Assembly (NCBI RefSeq): GCF_900114115.1
Contig: NZ_FORX01000014.1
Coordinates: forward strand, 54,267-118,266
Direction of reading: 5' to 3'
Source: Desulfomicrobium apsheronum
Lineage (GTDB): Bacteria > Desulfobacterota > Desulfovibrionia > Desulfovibrionales > Desulfomicrobiaceae
Length of the DNA stretch: 64,000 bases
Shown here one piece after another: positions 9,840 to 18,112 of this stretch; within the stretch, counting starts at the first letter, position 1; each line of letters begins with the position of its first letter. Both the position numbers and the translations under genes were made by a program. The notes beneath the pieces are model-generated. The model saw only the letters and a program-made list of their open reading frames with translations, was not told the DNA's origin and made no database searches.

Positions 9840-10025
9840 TTAACCGCGGAAGGCGCGAAAATCGCGAAAGTTGGTATTGGCTATCCTGATGATCTCAGCT
9901 TTGGGATAGTCGCCGAAATTGAAGAGCAGGTCGACCCGGTAAACATCAAACACCGCCTTCTGAATGGCGTAGCACTCATCCGGTAAAAGAATCTTTTCGT
10001 GTGTTTTGCGTGTTTCGCGGTTCAT
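9840..10025 (-). pseudogene. Internally deleted GxxExxR-family gene
   Basis: A 61-codon frame. Its start (HEKILLPDECYAIQKAVFDVYR) resembles the N-terminus of GxxExxR proteins and its end (LLFNFGDYPKAEIIRI) the C-terminus, but the central part, including the GxxExxR signature, is missing. Full-length relatives are about 125-135 residues. The two ends are rich in CGCGAAA-like repeats. It lies between dinD and the hsdM stump on the same strand. GxxExxR proteins have no settled function. Confidence 0.65.
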
Positions 10026-10079
10026 TCTTGTCTCTTCGATTCGGGCAGTTTTCCTGACTGTTTGACCAGTTTCTTTTCT

Positions 10080-10886
10080 TCAGCCCTGCCCCGACGTTCC
10101 AACTTTTTGAATGCCTTCGTCAGGTGGAGGCTGTTCGGGTTTGATGCCGCGCTGTCCGAGCATGTCGCGCACACTCATATTATTCTGCACGTGCTCGCTG
10201 GTAATGGCGTGCTCGCCTCGCAAATCATCTTGTCGGACATTGTGGTTCGTCATTTCGGTGGCCAGGTTTTTCGCGGCAATGGTCAGGGTCGGCAGAAAAT
10301 CAGCCAATGGGCGAGTTTTGGTGATGCCGTAGCGGTCTTTCATTACCTGCGTGGTGTGTCCACCAAAAAGCGCCGCATCACCTTTGGAACGGATGCGACC
10401 GAATCCGGCATCATCGACGCCCCGTTCATAGATGTTCTGAGAGAGGGTTTTTTCCGATTCCCGAAGCCGCTCACGAGTATCCATCCTCGCCAAAAGACGC
10501 ATGCGGTCTTCGATCAGCTCCTGCTTGCGGGTCTGGATGGCGAAGTAGCTTTGGGCGAAGGCGATCGGTTCCTTTCGCGGGTCGCCGTTCTGGGCAATGA
10601 GATAGCAGGCGTAGTGAGTGAGCATGAAGTCATCGACAGCCCTTTCGGCTCCACTGCCCAGCTTGACCATTTTCGTGACGCCACGAAAATGGTCGTTTGG
10701 CTCATAACCTGTTGTTTCACAGGATGTAATGGCCCGCTGGATGGCCGTCTGGAAATTTTCCCATCGGACATAGCCCAACGGCTCCATCAGATCGCGAGCG
10801 AACCAGAATTCAATGCCTTCGTCCGGCACAGTTTGGCTCAAGCCATCAAATCGGTTTTGCAATGTAATCAGGGTTGATTTGTCCAT
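10080..10886 (-). CDS. dinD: DNA damage-inducible protein D homologue
   Basis: A 268-residue protein of the DinD family, with the N-terminal segment FWFARDLMEPLGYVRWENF (Bro-N-like fold) and DFMLTHYACYLIAQNGDPRK, followed by the characteristic AAKNLATEMTNHNV and HVQNNMSVRDML near the C-terminus. E. coli DinD is SOS-induced and inhibits RecA strand exchange; family members are often carried inside type I restriction loci. Here it sits upstream of the GxxExxR and hsdM fragments on the same strand, so it probably survives from that second locus. No LexA box was recognised upstream. Confidence 0.9.
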   Translation of the reverse strand: MDKSTLITLQNRFDGLSQTVPDEGIEFWFARDLMEPLGYVRWENFQTAIQRAITSCETTGYEPNDHFRGVTKMVKLGSGAERAVDDFMLTHYACYLIAQNGDPRKEPIAFAQSYFAIQTRKQELIEDRMRLLARMDTRERLRESEKTLSQNIYERGVDDAGFGRIRSKGDAALFGGHTTQVMKDRYGITKTRPLADFLPTLTIAAKNLATEMTNHNVRQDDLRGEHAITSEHVQNNMSVRDMLGQRGIKPEQPPPDEGIQKVGTSGQG

Positions 10887-10899
10887 GAGAACATACCTT

Positions 10900-10936
10900 C
10901 TTCATTTCGTGTCATTCGCGCTTTTCGCGGTTCAAT
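10900..10936. repeat. Degenerate CGCGAA(A)-type short repeats
   Basis: The stretch around 10903-10935 contains spaced copies of a TTCGCG / CGCGAAA-like unit. Similar runs occur at 9843-9872 and 9995-10022. All three border the dinD / GxxExxR / hsdM-stump group, suggesting one repeat family spread over the decayed locus. Confidence 0.45.
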
Positions 10937-10994
10937 CCATCAACCAGCCAGACGCTCGGTGCGTGAGGGAAGCCTGAAAATTACGAAGTCTCAC

Positions 10995-12179
10995 TCAGAG
11001 CCCGGTCATGCACGAAGGGGAAAGCAAGGCCGCCATTTCCGCCTGTATGGCCTGATGGTCTATGAGGCGTTCAAACCAGTCATCGACCGTGCTGCCGCAC
11101 GACAGTCCGACAATGCCTCCGAGCACCGCGCCGCGATGGGCGTTTTCGCCGCCCAGGTTGGTGTTGGCCAGCAGGGCGGCCTTGGGGTCGGTGCGGTATT
11201 TGAACGCCAGGAACAGAAGGCTGGGCCATGAATCGCTGATATAACATGCGGTGGAATACCTGCCGCCGACGATTTCCCGGTCTGTCCGGGCGCGCTCGAC
11301 CATCTGCGCGAGATCGATGCCCATGGTTGCCCGGGCTGCCTCCAGCAGATGCCTATCGGGGGACTCGTCTGCCTCGCGCAGGAGTAGGCCGGCGACAAGG
11401 GCGACATAGCCGTCGCAGATACGACCCAACGTCTCGTCCGGGTGGGTCAGGAAGAGATGTTCCCGGCAGGTCGCCTGCACCGTGGCCAATGCGGTCCCAT
11501 GCAGCAGCTCGCTTATGGCCAGGGGGCCGATGGTGACCAGTCCGCCCATGGACGGGGTGTCGTGTGTCCGTGCGCCGCATTTATGGGGAGGCTTTCCGGC
11601 GACGAGGTTGGCAAAGAAGCCGCGGTGGTACGATTCGGCGTAGGTGTCCCGGTGCCGGGGCGGGTCGGCGGTCATGAACTCGATGTAGGACTGCAGGAAG
11701 TGGTCGCGGCTGTAGTGGCCGTCGCTCTCGATGATGGACCGCATGAGCACCCGGGCGCAGTGGGCGTTGAGGGTGTTGTCACCGGCCTGCATGCCATGGT
11801 GATAGTGCCGGTTGGCTTGATCCCAGAGGTACCGCCGGCCCTTGAGGATGACCGATCCGATGATCTCCGGGGAGTCTGACTGGCCCCGGTCCTGCCCCGA
11901 ACGGCCGCCACGCCGGGTGGAGTGGAGCGACATGATCGACGAGGGGTGAAACTCCGGCGCGGCTTTAAGGTCTTTGATGCCGCCGGGAAAGGCGCGTTCG
12001 ATATCGGCGGTGTTGTAGTACCAGTGCGCCGGCATGGCCAGAGAGTCGCCGACAAAGAGCGAGGCGAGGGCCGCCGATGCCCGCTGCAGGTATACGGATG
12101 GCGCAAGGCAGTGGTTTGACGTTGGTTCCATGGGAGCATCGTGCACGACCTCTGTCTTGATGTCCATGGTGCCTGCCAT
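10995..12179 (-). CDS. ADP-ribosylglycohydrolase-family protein with altered metal motif
   Basis: A 394-residue protein with the ADP-ribosyl-glycohydrolase fold: an N-terminal FVGDSLAMPAHWYY (the G-D region), DTPSMGGLVTIGPL in the middle and NLGGENAHRGAVLGGIVG near the C-terminus. Classical members coordinate two magnesium ions using a GGDTDT-like motif at this last place; here it reads GGENAHRG, so canonical chemistry is doubtful. A shorter start at 12131 (MEPTSN) is possible. Convergent with nothing nearby; the flanking genes are accessory or broken. The substrate cannot be inferred. Confidence 0.8.
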   Translation of the reverse strand: MAGTMDIKTEVVHDAPMEPTSNHCLAPSVYLQRASAALASLFVGDSLAMPAHWYYNTADIERAFPGGIKDLKAAPEFHPSSIMSLHSTRRGGRSGQDRGQSDSPEIIGSVILKGRRYLWDQANRHYHHGMQAGDNTLNAHCARVLMRSIIESDGHYSRDHFLQSYIEFMTADPPRHRDTYAESYHRGFFANLVAGKPPHKCGARTHDTPSMGGLVTIGPLAISELLHGTALATVQATCREHLFLTHPDETLGRICDGYVALVAGLLLREADESPDRHLLEAARATMGIDLAQMVERARTDREIVGGRYSTACYISDSWPSLLFLAFKYRTDPKAALLANTNLGGENAHRGAVLGGIVGLSCGSTVDDWFERLIDHQAIQAEMAALLSPSCMTGL

Positions 12180-12480
12180 GAAGCGATAGATGGTCGCTAC
12201 CCATTCCAGTGAGCAGGCATCGTCGCCCAGGGCATGCAGAAGCCGGAAATGTCCAGGACGCGGGCCACGCTTTGCGGGTCATCGACTGATCATGTCGAGC
12301 AACAAAAGAGGGCAAGAGCGAGCATGGCCGGGTGGGGGATAAACGCGGTCAATGCTCTTCAGCATGAACTCAACTTGCCGGCATTCATTTTTCATGACGC
12401 TTCATTATGATATTTGAATTAACACTTTGTTTTCCTTGAAGGAAAAATAGCAAATTCAAGATAACAATTTCCCCCCTTCA
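12180..12480. other. Non-coding spacer upstream of the ADP-ribosylglycohydrolase-like gene
   Basis: About 300 bases with no supported gene. The left part is GC-rich and may be degraded coding sequence; the right part is AT-rich. A small perfect hairpin, arms TTTTCCT / AGGAAAA with a 3-base loop, lies at 12430-12446 and might be an operator. Confidence 0.4.
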
Positions 12481-12767
12481 ACATGCCTACTGACCGACCG
12501 CGTGCTTCTGCCCGCCATTGCCTTTGCCCGCGAACGCGAACTGATCACAACGACTGAAGCGCACATTCTACAGATCGGTGCACAAAAGGGCATTGCCAAA
12601 GCCGCCGATTTGGGCGCTGCCATGCCGGGCATGACTATGGAGCAACGCACCTATCAGATCAGAAAACTGGTCGAACGAAAGATGCTGCTCCCGATCAAGG
12701 AAGGCGCGCGGCAATACACCCTTGGCTTCAGAACAGTATTCTGTTGCGCGGCATTATCCTTCACTTG
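12481..12767 (+). pseudogene. C-terminal remnant of a Fic-family gene
   Basis: The open frame from ~12481 gives LLPAIAFARERELITTTEAH, AQKGIAKAADLGAAMPGMT and QRTYQIRKLVERKMLLPIKE, which match the C-terminal winged-helix part found behind Fic domains in many bacterial Fic proteins. After GARQYTLGF (~12727) the match continues in another frame (NSILLRGII), so there is also a small frameshift. The Fic domain itself is absent. The remnant ends where the oppositely oriented TPR gene ends. Confidence 0.6.
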
Positions 12768-13388
12768 TCATACTCGTTTTGTGGCCACTGTCTCTTTTTC
12801 CTTGTCCCACAACAGGGTGGGCTTGGGATATTTTTTGTCCAGTTCGTAGGCTCGCAGGAAATCGCGGTAGGCTTCGGTGATGTTTTTGAGCTTCATGAGC
12901 ACCGTACCGCGTTGGTAGTGATAATCCGCGACTCCAGGCTTTAGAACTATCAGCTGGCTCAAGTCCTTATAGGCTTGCGCGTGCAGCGCCATGCGACGGC
13001 AGAGCTGCGAGCGGCTGTAAAGCGCCTTGGTGTGGCTTGGGTCCAGGGTCACCGCCAAGGTGTATCTGACCAGAGCTTCCTGAAAGTGCTCGGCTCTGGC
13101 CAGTGCCTCTCCCAGAGCAAAATGGGCATCCGCCGAATTGGGAGCCTGGTTTGCTGCCTTGGTGAATGAAGCGATGGCTCCTGAAATATTTTGCCCGGCT
13201 TGCGGTCCTTGTCCGGCTTTCATGTTTTGATTTGCCTGTGCTGCCGCCATCCGCGCATTATTTAGGTCAGGCGATGCAAAAGATGCCTGCTCTTTGGCAT
13301 GGGACTCCCCGGCTCGGCACATGATCGGGCCAACGAGAGTCAGGAGCGAGAGAGTAACCAGGGAAATGAGTAGGGTGGAGTTTTTCAT
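12768..13388 (-). CDS. Secreted tetratricopeptide-repeat protein
   Basis: A 206-residue protein with a signal peptide (MKNSTLLISLVTLSLLTLV, with cleavage likely after CRAGESHA) followed by three or four TPR units (~65-190), such as ADAHFALGEALARAEHFQEA and YHYQRGTVLMKLKNITEAYRD. TPRs form protein-binding scaffolds; the location would be periplasmic. The start is supported by a strong AAGGAGG seven bases ahead. No functional partner is visible. Its 3' end abuts the fic remnant, so the extreme C-terminus (TVATKRV) may be altered by that junction. Confidence 0.8.
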   Translation of the reverse strand: MKNSTLLISLVTLSLLTLVGPIMCRAGESHAKEQASFASPDLNNARMAAAQANQNMKAGQGPQAGQNISGAIASFTKAANQAPNSADAHFALGEALARAEHFQEALVRYTLAVTLDPSHTKALYSRSQLCRRMALHAQAYKDLSQLIVLKPGVADYHYQRGTVLMKLKNITEAYRDFLRAYELDKKYPKPTLLWDKEKETVATKRV

Positions 13389-13403
13389 GTTTCCTCCTTA
13401 TGT

Positions 13404-13415
13404 ATGTACGTACAT
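13404..13415. promoter_or_regulatory. 12-bp perfect palindrome upstream of the TPR gene
   Basis: ATGTACGTACAT is a perfect palindrome centred about 21 bases ahead of the TPR start codon and just beyond its Shine-Dalgarno sequence. It could be an operator, but chance occurrence in this AT-rich stretch is possible. Confidence 0.3.
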
Positions 13416-13429
13416 TGTTGTTTTTGCGA

Positions 13430-13880
13430 GGCGCAATGTTTCCAGTTTTTTCTGGATTGACCAAAAATACCGATTAGTATTTATTTGATCGTCATTTTGT
13501 GTTATTAATTAAACCGTATTTAATATTTTTTATGTATAAAAATGTTTATAGTTTAATAACATGCTTATTTTTTTATGAATTTAAATTTTAAAAAATTGTA
13601 TTGAGATCTCTTTAATACGTATTTATATGTATAAAAGTTTGTAAAAAAGTAAATACTAGTAACTAATTTTCTCTCAAAAAATAAAAATACCTACATATAT
13701 TTTCATGAAGAATTTAATACGTAGGTATTTATTTTTAAAAAATTGATGGCTTTTTTTGCAAACTGAAATTCAAAAAAAGCCAAAGTGTCTTTTTTTGTTA
13801 AGTTGAGTATATATAATTTTTAAAAATAGTTAGTTATATTTATTTATTCCCAGCTGATTCTCCAATTATATTAAAAGCAT
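13430..13880. other. Very AT-rich intergenic island with a hairpin
   Basis: About 450 bases without a supported gene and strikingly AT-rich against a GC-rich genome. An inverted repeat lies inside it: AAATACCTAC at 13685-13694 and GTAGGTATTT at 13721-13730, with flanking A/T runs that extend the stem. It may be horizontally acquired, a silencer-bound region or a promoter/terminator region; the sequence alone does not decide. Confidence 0.5.
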
Positions 13881-13949
13881 TTAATGGGACCATGCACATG
13901 CTTTCAATATGTTATGGGCAAGTGCAAAAAAAACGTGAGAGAGCCTGGT

Positions 13950-13977
13950 CGTCATTCCCGCGAAGGCAGGAATCGAA
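13950..13977 (+). repeat. REP-like palindromic element (CATTCCCGCGAAGGCAGGAATC type)
   Basis: An imperfect palindrome with core CCCGCGAAGGCAGG. The same element type occurs at 18113-18316. It is intergenic, upstream of the small gene at 14086. Confidence 0.65.
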
Positions 13978-14085
13978 GCGTTTTTCGGTGGTTGGAAAGG
14001 CATTTTTTTTTGATAAAGATGACGGCTTTTTGCGGTGAACTCTGTTCCGAAATAAAACGAAGAAACTTTTTATCCAGGACTTGTC

Positions 14086-14346
14086 ATGAACACGGATCAG
14101 GAACCCTTGCAGGATGTTGACAGCTGCACAGAAGATGATTCGGAACTCCAATCAGAGCAGAAACCTTACGTGATGATTGTTCCTGATGAAGAGTTGCTGC
14201 GTCATGAGCGGTTTCGCGAAGCCGTGAAGCAGGTTTTGTCGCAACAGGGTAAAGAGCTGAAAGAACCGATCAAGAAAGGCAGGGAAGTGGCGGGGCGCTA
14301 CAAGAGTTTACTTACGAAGAGTGAACTCAATTTTTTGTTGAAGTGA
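14086..14346 (+). CDS. Small acidic protein of unknown function
   Basis: 86 residues, with an acidic N-terminus (residues 1-25), a short strand-like YVMIVPDEELL and a basic helical C-terminal half (EAVKQVLSQQGKELKEPIKK). I recognise no family. There is no signal peptide or membrane segment, and no strong ribosome binding site precedes the ATG. It is followed by a perfect 17-bp hairpin. It could be real or a fortuitous frame, although codon use looks like its neighbours. Confidence 0.5.
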   Translation: MNTDQEPLQDVDSCTEDDSELQSEQKPYVMIVPDEELLRHERFREAVKQVLSQQGKELKEPIKKGREVAGRYKSLLTKSELNFLLK

Positions 14347-14373
14347 ATTTTCATTGCAAGGCGGGGCAGGAAC

Positions 14374-14414
14374 ACGAATCCCCGGGACAGACGACGGCTG
14401 TCCCGGGGATTCGT
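14374..14414 (+). terminator. 17-bp perfect hairpin after the small gene
   Basis: Arms ACGAATCCCCGGGACAG and CTGTCCCGGGGATTCGT with a 7-base loop. There is no T-run on either side, so it is a hairpin with possible terminator or mRNA-end function rather than a classical intrinsic terminator. Confidence 0.5.
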
Positions 14415-14421
14415 ATTTATC

Positions 14422-14577
14422 AGGTCGCCCCAAAACGGCAATCTGCTGCGTCAGCGAAAAAATCCAGACCGCTTATGTATGCCAAATACACTGCGCACCC
14501 TGGATTTTTTCGCTTCCTTGCATCTCGCCATTTTCGAACGTCCTGCAATTTTGAATTTTACAGCAGTCAGTTATGGT
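14422..14577 (+). repeat. Dispersed ~150-bp repeat, copy 1
   Basis: This stretch aligns over most of its length with the reverse complement of 35885-36038. Shared blocks include TCAGCGAAAAA, CCAGACCG, CATGTATG/TTATGTATG, CTTGCATCTC and TTTTGAATTTT/TTTTGATTTTT. Both copies lie in spacers between convergent genes. A short frame through each copy shares FFRFLAS, but no start or product is evident, so a non-coding repeat is preferred. Confidence 0.65.
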
Positions 14578-14593
14578 GAAGTAATAGCGGCAA

Positions 14594-16000
14594 TCAGACG
14601 GTGCAGGCTCTCGGGCCAGTCATGCACAGAGCCTTGTGCAGCGCAACCTGGGCCTTGGCGAATTGGCTGCGTTCGACCACGAACTGCATGTTGGTCTGGC
14701 GGGCGGTCTGCGAGACGGCCAGGATGTTGATCCCGTCGGTTGCCAGTGCGCTGGCAGCCTTGGCCATGATGCCGGGCTGGCCGATGTTGGAGCCGATGGC
14801 GCAGACGATGGCCACCTTCTGCAGGGTGATCTGCTCGAATCTGTCCTGCAATTCTGCGATCATCTCGGGGCGGCAGTCGCGATCATTGATGATCATGCCG
14901 ATGGTGTTGGCGTTGGTGGCCTTGCTGATATAGGAAATGTCATGCTTGGCCAGCACCTGCAGGATGCGCAGGTCAAAGCCGACCTCGCCGACCATGCGCG
15001 TGTCGTGCACTTCCAGGCAGGTGACTTTCTCGGAGCCGGTCACGATCTCGACCATGGACTCGGGTGCGATGAAGTCCTTGGTGATGAGCGTGCCGCTGTG
15101 GTCCGGATCAAAGGCGTTCTTGATCCGGATGGGGATGTCGTTGACTTCCAGCGGCTTGGACGCCTTGGGGTGGATGGCCTCCATTCCAACGTCGGCCAAC
15201 TGGTCGGCCACGTCGAAGTTGGTGTTGCAGACCGGATGGATGTTTTTCTCGCCGATGAGCACCGGATCTCCGGAACAGAGGTGATACTCCTTGTGGATGA
15301 TGGCTTCGCTCGCGCCCAATATCACCGCGACCTTGGAGAACGTGACCTCCGAATAGCCCCGGTCGAATTCGCGCATGATGCCTTCTGTGCCCTTGGTGTA
15401 GCCGGTGGCGAAGCAGATGGTCGAGAAGGGATCGATGCCTTCGAAGCTGGCTCTGATGCGCTCGTCGATGGTCAACTGCCGGCTGTCTTCCCAGCCGCTC
15501 AGATCCACGAAGGTGGCGTCGTAACCGCGATTCTGCAGAATGTTGGCGGAGTTGAAGGCGCTGTGCATTTCGCCCAGGGACGCCAGCAGTTCGCGCGCCG
15601 CCAGGAACAGGGCCGTGCGTGAAACGTAACCCGAGGCCAGCACGTTATCCATGCTGCGCAGGATGTTTATGGCCAGATCGATGTGATCGTCGACGAATTC
15701 ATTGGCGGCGGCCAGATCGAGTCCTGCGGGCACAAAGGTCTTGTTCAGCTCGAAGAGGGTGTCGCGCAGGGCGAGCATCTTCCTGGCGTAGTTTTCCTGC
15801 TGCCGGAAGAGCTGGTAAATGCCGGGCTGACCGGTTTTCTTGTGCTCCAGCAGCTCGTTGGTGACCCCACCGTAGGCGGAGACAATGTAGATCCGGCCAA
15901 AAATGTCGGCAGGATTGCGAAGAATGATATTGTCGATGATCTGCGGGAACCGCGACATGGATGTTCCGCCGATCTTTTCAACACGAACTTTAGCTTTCAT
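14594..16000 (-). CDS. Aspartate kinase (resembles the ectoine-type class)
   Basis: A 468-residue aspartokinase, which phosphorylates aspartate at the head of the Lys/Thr/Met (and ectoine) pathways. The N-terminal VEKIGGTSMSRF corresponds to the KFGGTS nucleotide/aspartate site, and FATGYTKGTEG and RGYSEVTFSK lie in the kinase core. Two C-terminal ACT domains follow (~330-460). VEKIGGTSMSRF is, as I recall, typical of the Ask_Ect class found with ectABC genes; no ectoine genes are in this window. It is encoded alone, leftward, with a long 5' spacer shared with yejA. Confidence 0.88.
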   Translation of the reverse strand: MKAKVRVEKIGGTSMSRFPQIIDNIILRNPADIFGRIYIVSAYGGVTNELLEHKKTGQPGIYQLFRQQENYARKMLALRDTLFELNKTFVPAGLDLAAANEFVDDHIDLAINILRSMDNVLASGYVSRTALFLAARELLASLGEMHSAFNSANILQNRGYDATFVDLSGWEDSRQLTIDERIRASFEGIDPFSTICFATGYTKGTEGIMREFDRGYSEVTFSKVAVILGASEAIIHKEYHLCSGDPVLIGEKNIHPVCNTNFDVADQLADVGMEAIHPKASKPLEVNDIPIRIKNAFDPDHSGTLITKDFIAPESMVEIVTGSEKVTCLEVHDTRMVGEVGFDLRILQVLAKHDISYISKATNANTIGMIINDRDCRPEMIAELQDRFEQITLQKVAIVCAIGSNIGQPGIMAKAASALATDGINILAVSQTARQTNMQFVVERSQFAKAQVALHKALCMTGPRACTV

Positions 16001-16243
16001 GGACTTTCCCGGACTGAAGTGATGTTGACGGGCACAGGCGGCCAGGGCCGGCTGCTCTGGATAACCCCTGAGCGATATTGCCTAAAGTGGTGGGGCGTCA
16101 ATATGAAGAGAAAAGAAAATCGATTTTCGACAACCTCTCCGCTCCGATGCCCGGCCTGCGCCCTGCATTGTGCCGGACCTGTTTGACGCTCCGGACCGCT
16201 ACGGCTAAAAGGGCGCAAATTCGCCAACTCAAGCAGGTTCATC

Positions 16244-18055
16244 ATGAAGCATCTTTTTCTTCTTGTCCTTCTCCTTGGTACTGTCCTGCCTGCGTCGGCA
16301 GGGGATTCTTTTCACGCCCTGGCCATGAACGGCCAGCCCCGCTATCCTGCGGATTTCAGCCATTTCGACTACGCCAATCCCGACGCGCCCAAGGGCGGGC
16401 AGGTACGACTGGCCGCGACGGGCACCTTCGACAGCTTCAATCCCTTCATCGTCAAAGGCAACTCCGCCGACGGCCTGGGACTTCTTTTCGACACCCTGAC
16501 CGAACAGTCCCTCGACGAGCCCTTTACCGAATACGGCCTGCTGGCCGATCGGATCGAGGTGGCCAAGGACCGCTCCTCCATGACCTTCCATCTGCGCGAG
16601 GGGGCCCGGTTTCATGACGGCAGTCCGGTCACGGCGCAGGATGTGGCCTTTACCTTCAAAATCCTCGTGGAGCAGGGCAACCCCCATTACGCCCAGTATT
16701 ATGCCGACGTGGAGCGGGTTCACGTTGCCGATGCGCAAACCGTGACCTTTGTCTTCAAGCCGGGCAGCAGTCAGGAACTCCCGCTTATCCTTGGGCAGTT
16801 GCCGGTACTGTCCGAAGCGTCCTGGAAGGGTCGGGATTTTTCCGCCTCAAGCCTGGACATTCCCGTGGGCAGCGGCCCGTACCGCATCGGCGAATTCAAG
16901 GCAGGACAGCGCCTGACCTTTGTTCGCGATCCGGAATATTGGGGCCGCGATCTGCCGGTGAACAAGGGACGGCATAATTTCGACACCATCATTTATGATT
17001 ACTATCGCGATCTGACCGTGACCCTGGAGGCCTTCAAGGCCGGAGAGTACGATTTTCGCCAGGAATACAATTCCAAGCAGTGGGCCACGGGCTACACCGG
17101 CCCGGCTGTGAATGCCGGGCTGATCCGCACCGAGAACATTCCGCACAAGCTCTCGCAAGGCATGCAGGCCTTCGTCTTCAACAGCCGCCGCGACATTTTT
17201 TCCGACCCTCTGGTGCGCAAGGCGCTCAATTTCGCCTTCGATTTCGAGTGGAGCAACAAGAGCCTCTTTTATGGACAGTACGCCCGCTCAACGAGCTTTT
17301 TCTCCAATTCCGACATGGCTTCCTCCGGTCTGCCTTCGGAACAGGAGAAAGAGCTGCTGAAACCCCTGGACCTGCCCGAGGAAGTGAGCACGCAGTCGTT
17401 CTCCCTGCCGGTCAGCGACGGCAGCGGCAACATTCGCGACAATCTTCGCGAGGCTGCGGGGCTTTTGCGTCAGGCCGGGTGGAGCGTCCAGGATGGCAAG
17501 TTGGTCAAGGACGGCAAGCCCTTCGTCTTCGAGATGCTGCTGGTGCAACCCGATTTCGAGCGCGTGGTCCTGCCGTTCCAGCGCAACCTCACGCGGCTTG
17601 GCATCACCATGAGCGTACGCATGGTGGACACTTCGCAGTATCTGGAGCGGCTGCGCGGCTTCGATTTCGACATGATAGTGTCCAGCTTCCCCCAGTCTCT
17701 GTCTCCGGGCAACGAACAGCGCTCCTTCTGGCATTCCGCCTCGGCGGACATGCCCGGTTCGCGCAATTATTGCGGCATCAAGAGTCCGGCCATCGACGCC
17801 TTGGTCGATCTGGTCATCGCCGCTCCGGACCGCGAGGCGCTCATCCTGCGCTGCAAGGCCCTGGACCGCGCCCTCTTGTGGGGCTGGTACGTCATCCCGC
17901 ACTGGCACGCCACGTCCTGGCGAGTGGCTTATTGGGATAAGTTCGGGCGGCCGGAGACGCTGGCTGATTACGGTCTTGATTTTCAATCCTGGTGGATCGA
18001 CCCGGAGAAAGAGCGGGGACTCGCGGACAGGCGCGGGCGGCTGGGGCTCAAGTAG
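16244..18055 (+). CDS. yejA: Periplasmic peptide-binding protein, YejA type
   Basis: A 603-residue family-5 extracellular solute-binding protein. A signal peptide (MKHLFLLVLLLGTVLPASA) precedes HALAMNGQPRYPADFSHFDY and NPDAPKGG, both typical of YejA, and PVGSGPYRIGEF in the middle of the protein. In E. coli YejABEF imports oligopeptides and microcin C. The permease and ATPase genes follow, so this is the substrate receptor of that importer. It is separated from yejB by 310 bases carrying REP-like repeats, which may stabilise the yejA message relative to the rest. Confidence 0.93.
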   Translation: MKHLFLLVLLLGTVLPASAGDSFHALAMNGQPRYPADFSHFDYANPDAPKGGQVRLAATGTFDSFNPFIVKGNSADGLGLLFDTLTEQSLDEPFTEYGLLADRIEVAKDRSSMTFHLREGARFHDGSPVTAQDVAFTFKILVEQGNPHYAQYYADVERVHVADAQTVTFVFKPGSSQELPLILGQLPVLSEASWKGRDFSASSLDIPVGSGPYRIGEFKAGQRLTFVRDPEYWGRDLPVNKGRHNFDTIIYDYYRDLTVTLEAFKAGEYDFRQEYNSKQWATGYTGPAVNAGLIRTENIPHKLSQGMQAFVFNSRRDIFSDPLVRKALNFAFDFEWSNKSLFYGQYARSTSFFSNSDMASSGLPSEQEKELLKPLDLPEEVSTQSFSLPVSDGSGNIRDNLREAAGLLRQAGWSVQDGKLVKDGKPFVFEMLLVQPDFERVVLPFQRNLTRLGITMSVRMVDTSQYLERLRGFDFDMIVSSFPQSLSPGNEQRSFWHSASADMPGSRNYCGIKSPAIDALVDLVIAAPDREALILRCKALDRALLWGWYVIPHWHATSWRVAYWDKFGRPETLADYGLDFQSWWIDPEKERGLADRRGRLGLK

Positions 18056-18112
18056 AGCCTGAGTATTGATCCGGCCGTTATCATGGACCATCATTGATTT
18101 GACGAGATTGAT

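Noticed and set aside
14636..15622. Plus-strand frame of 328 codons
   Set aside because: Antisense to the aspartate kinase, which has complete motifs.
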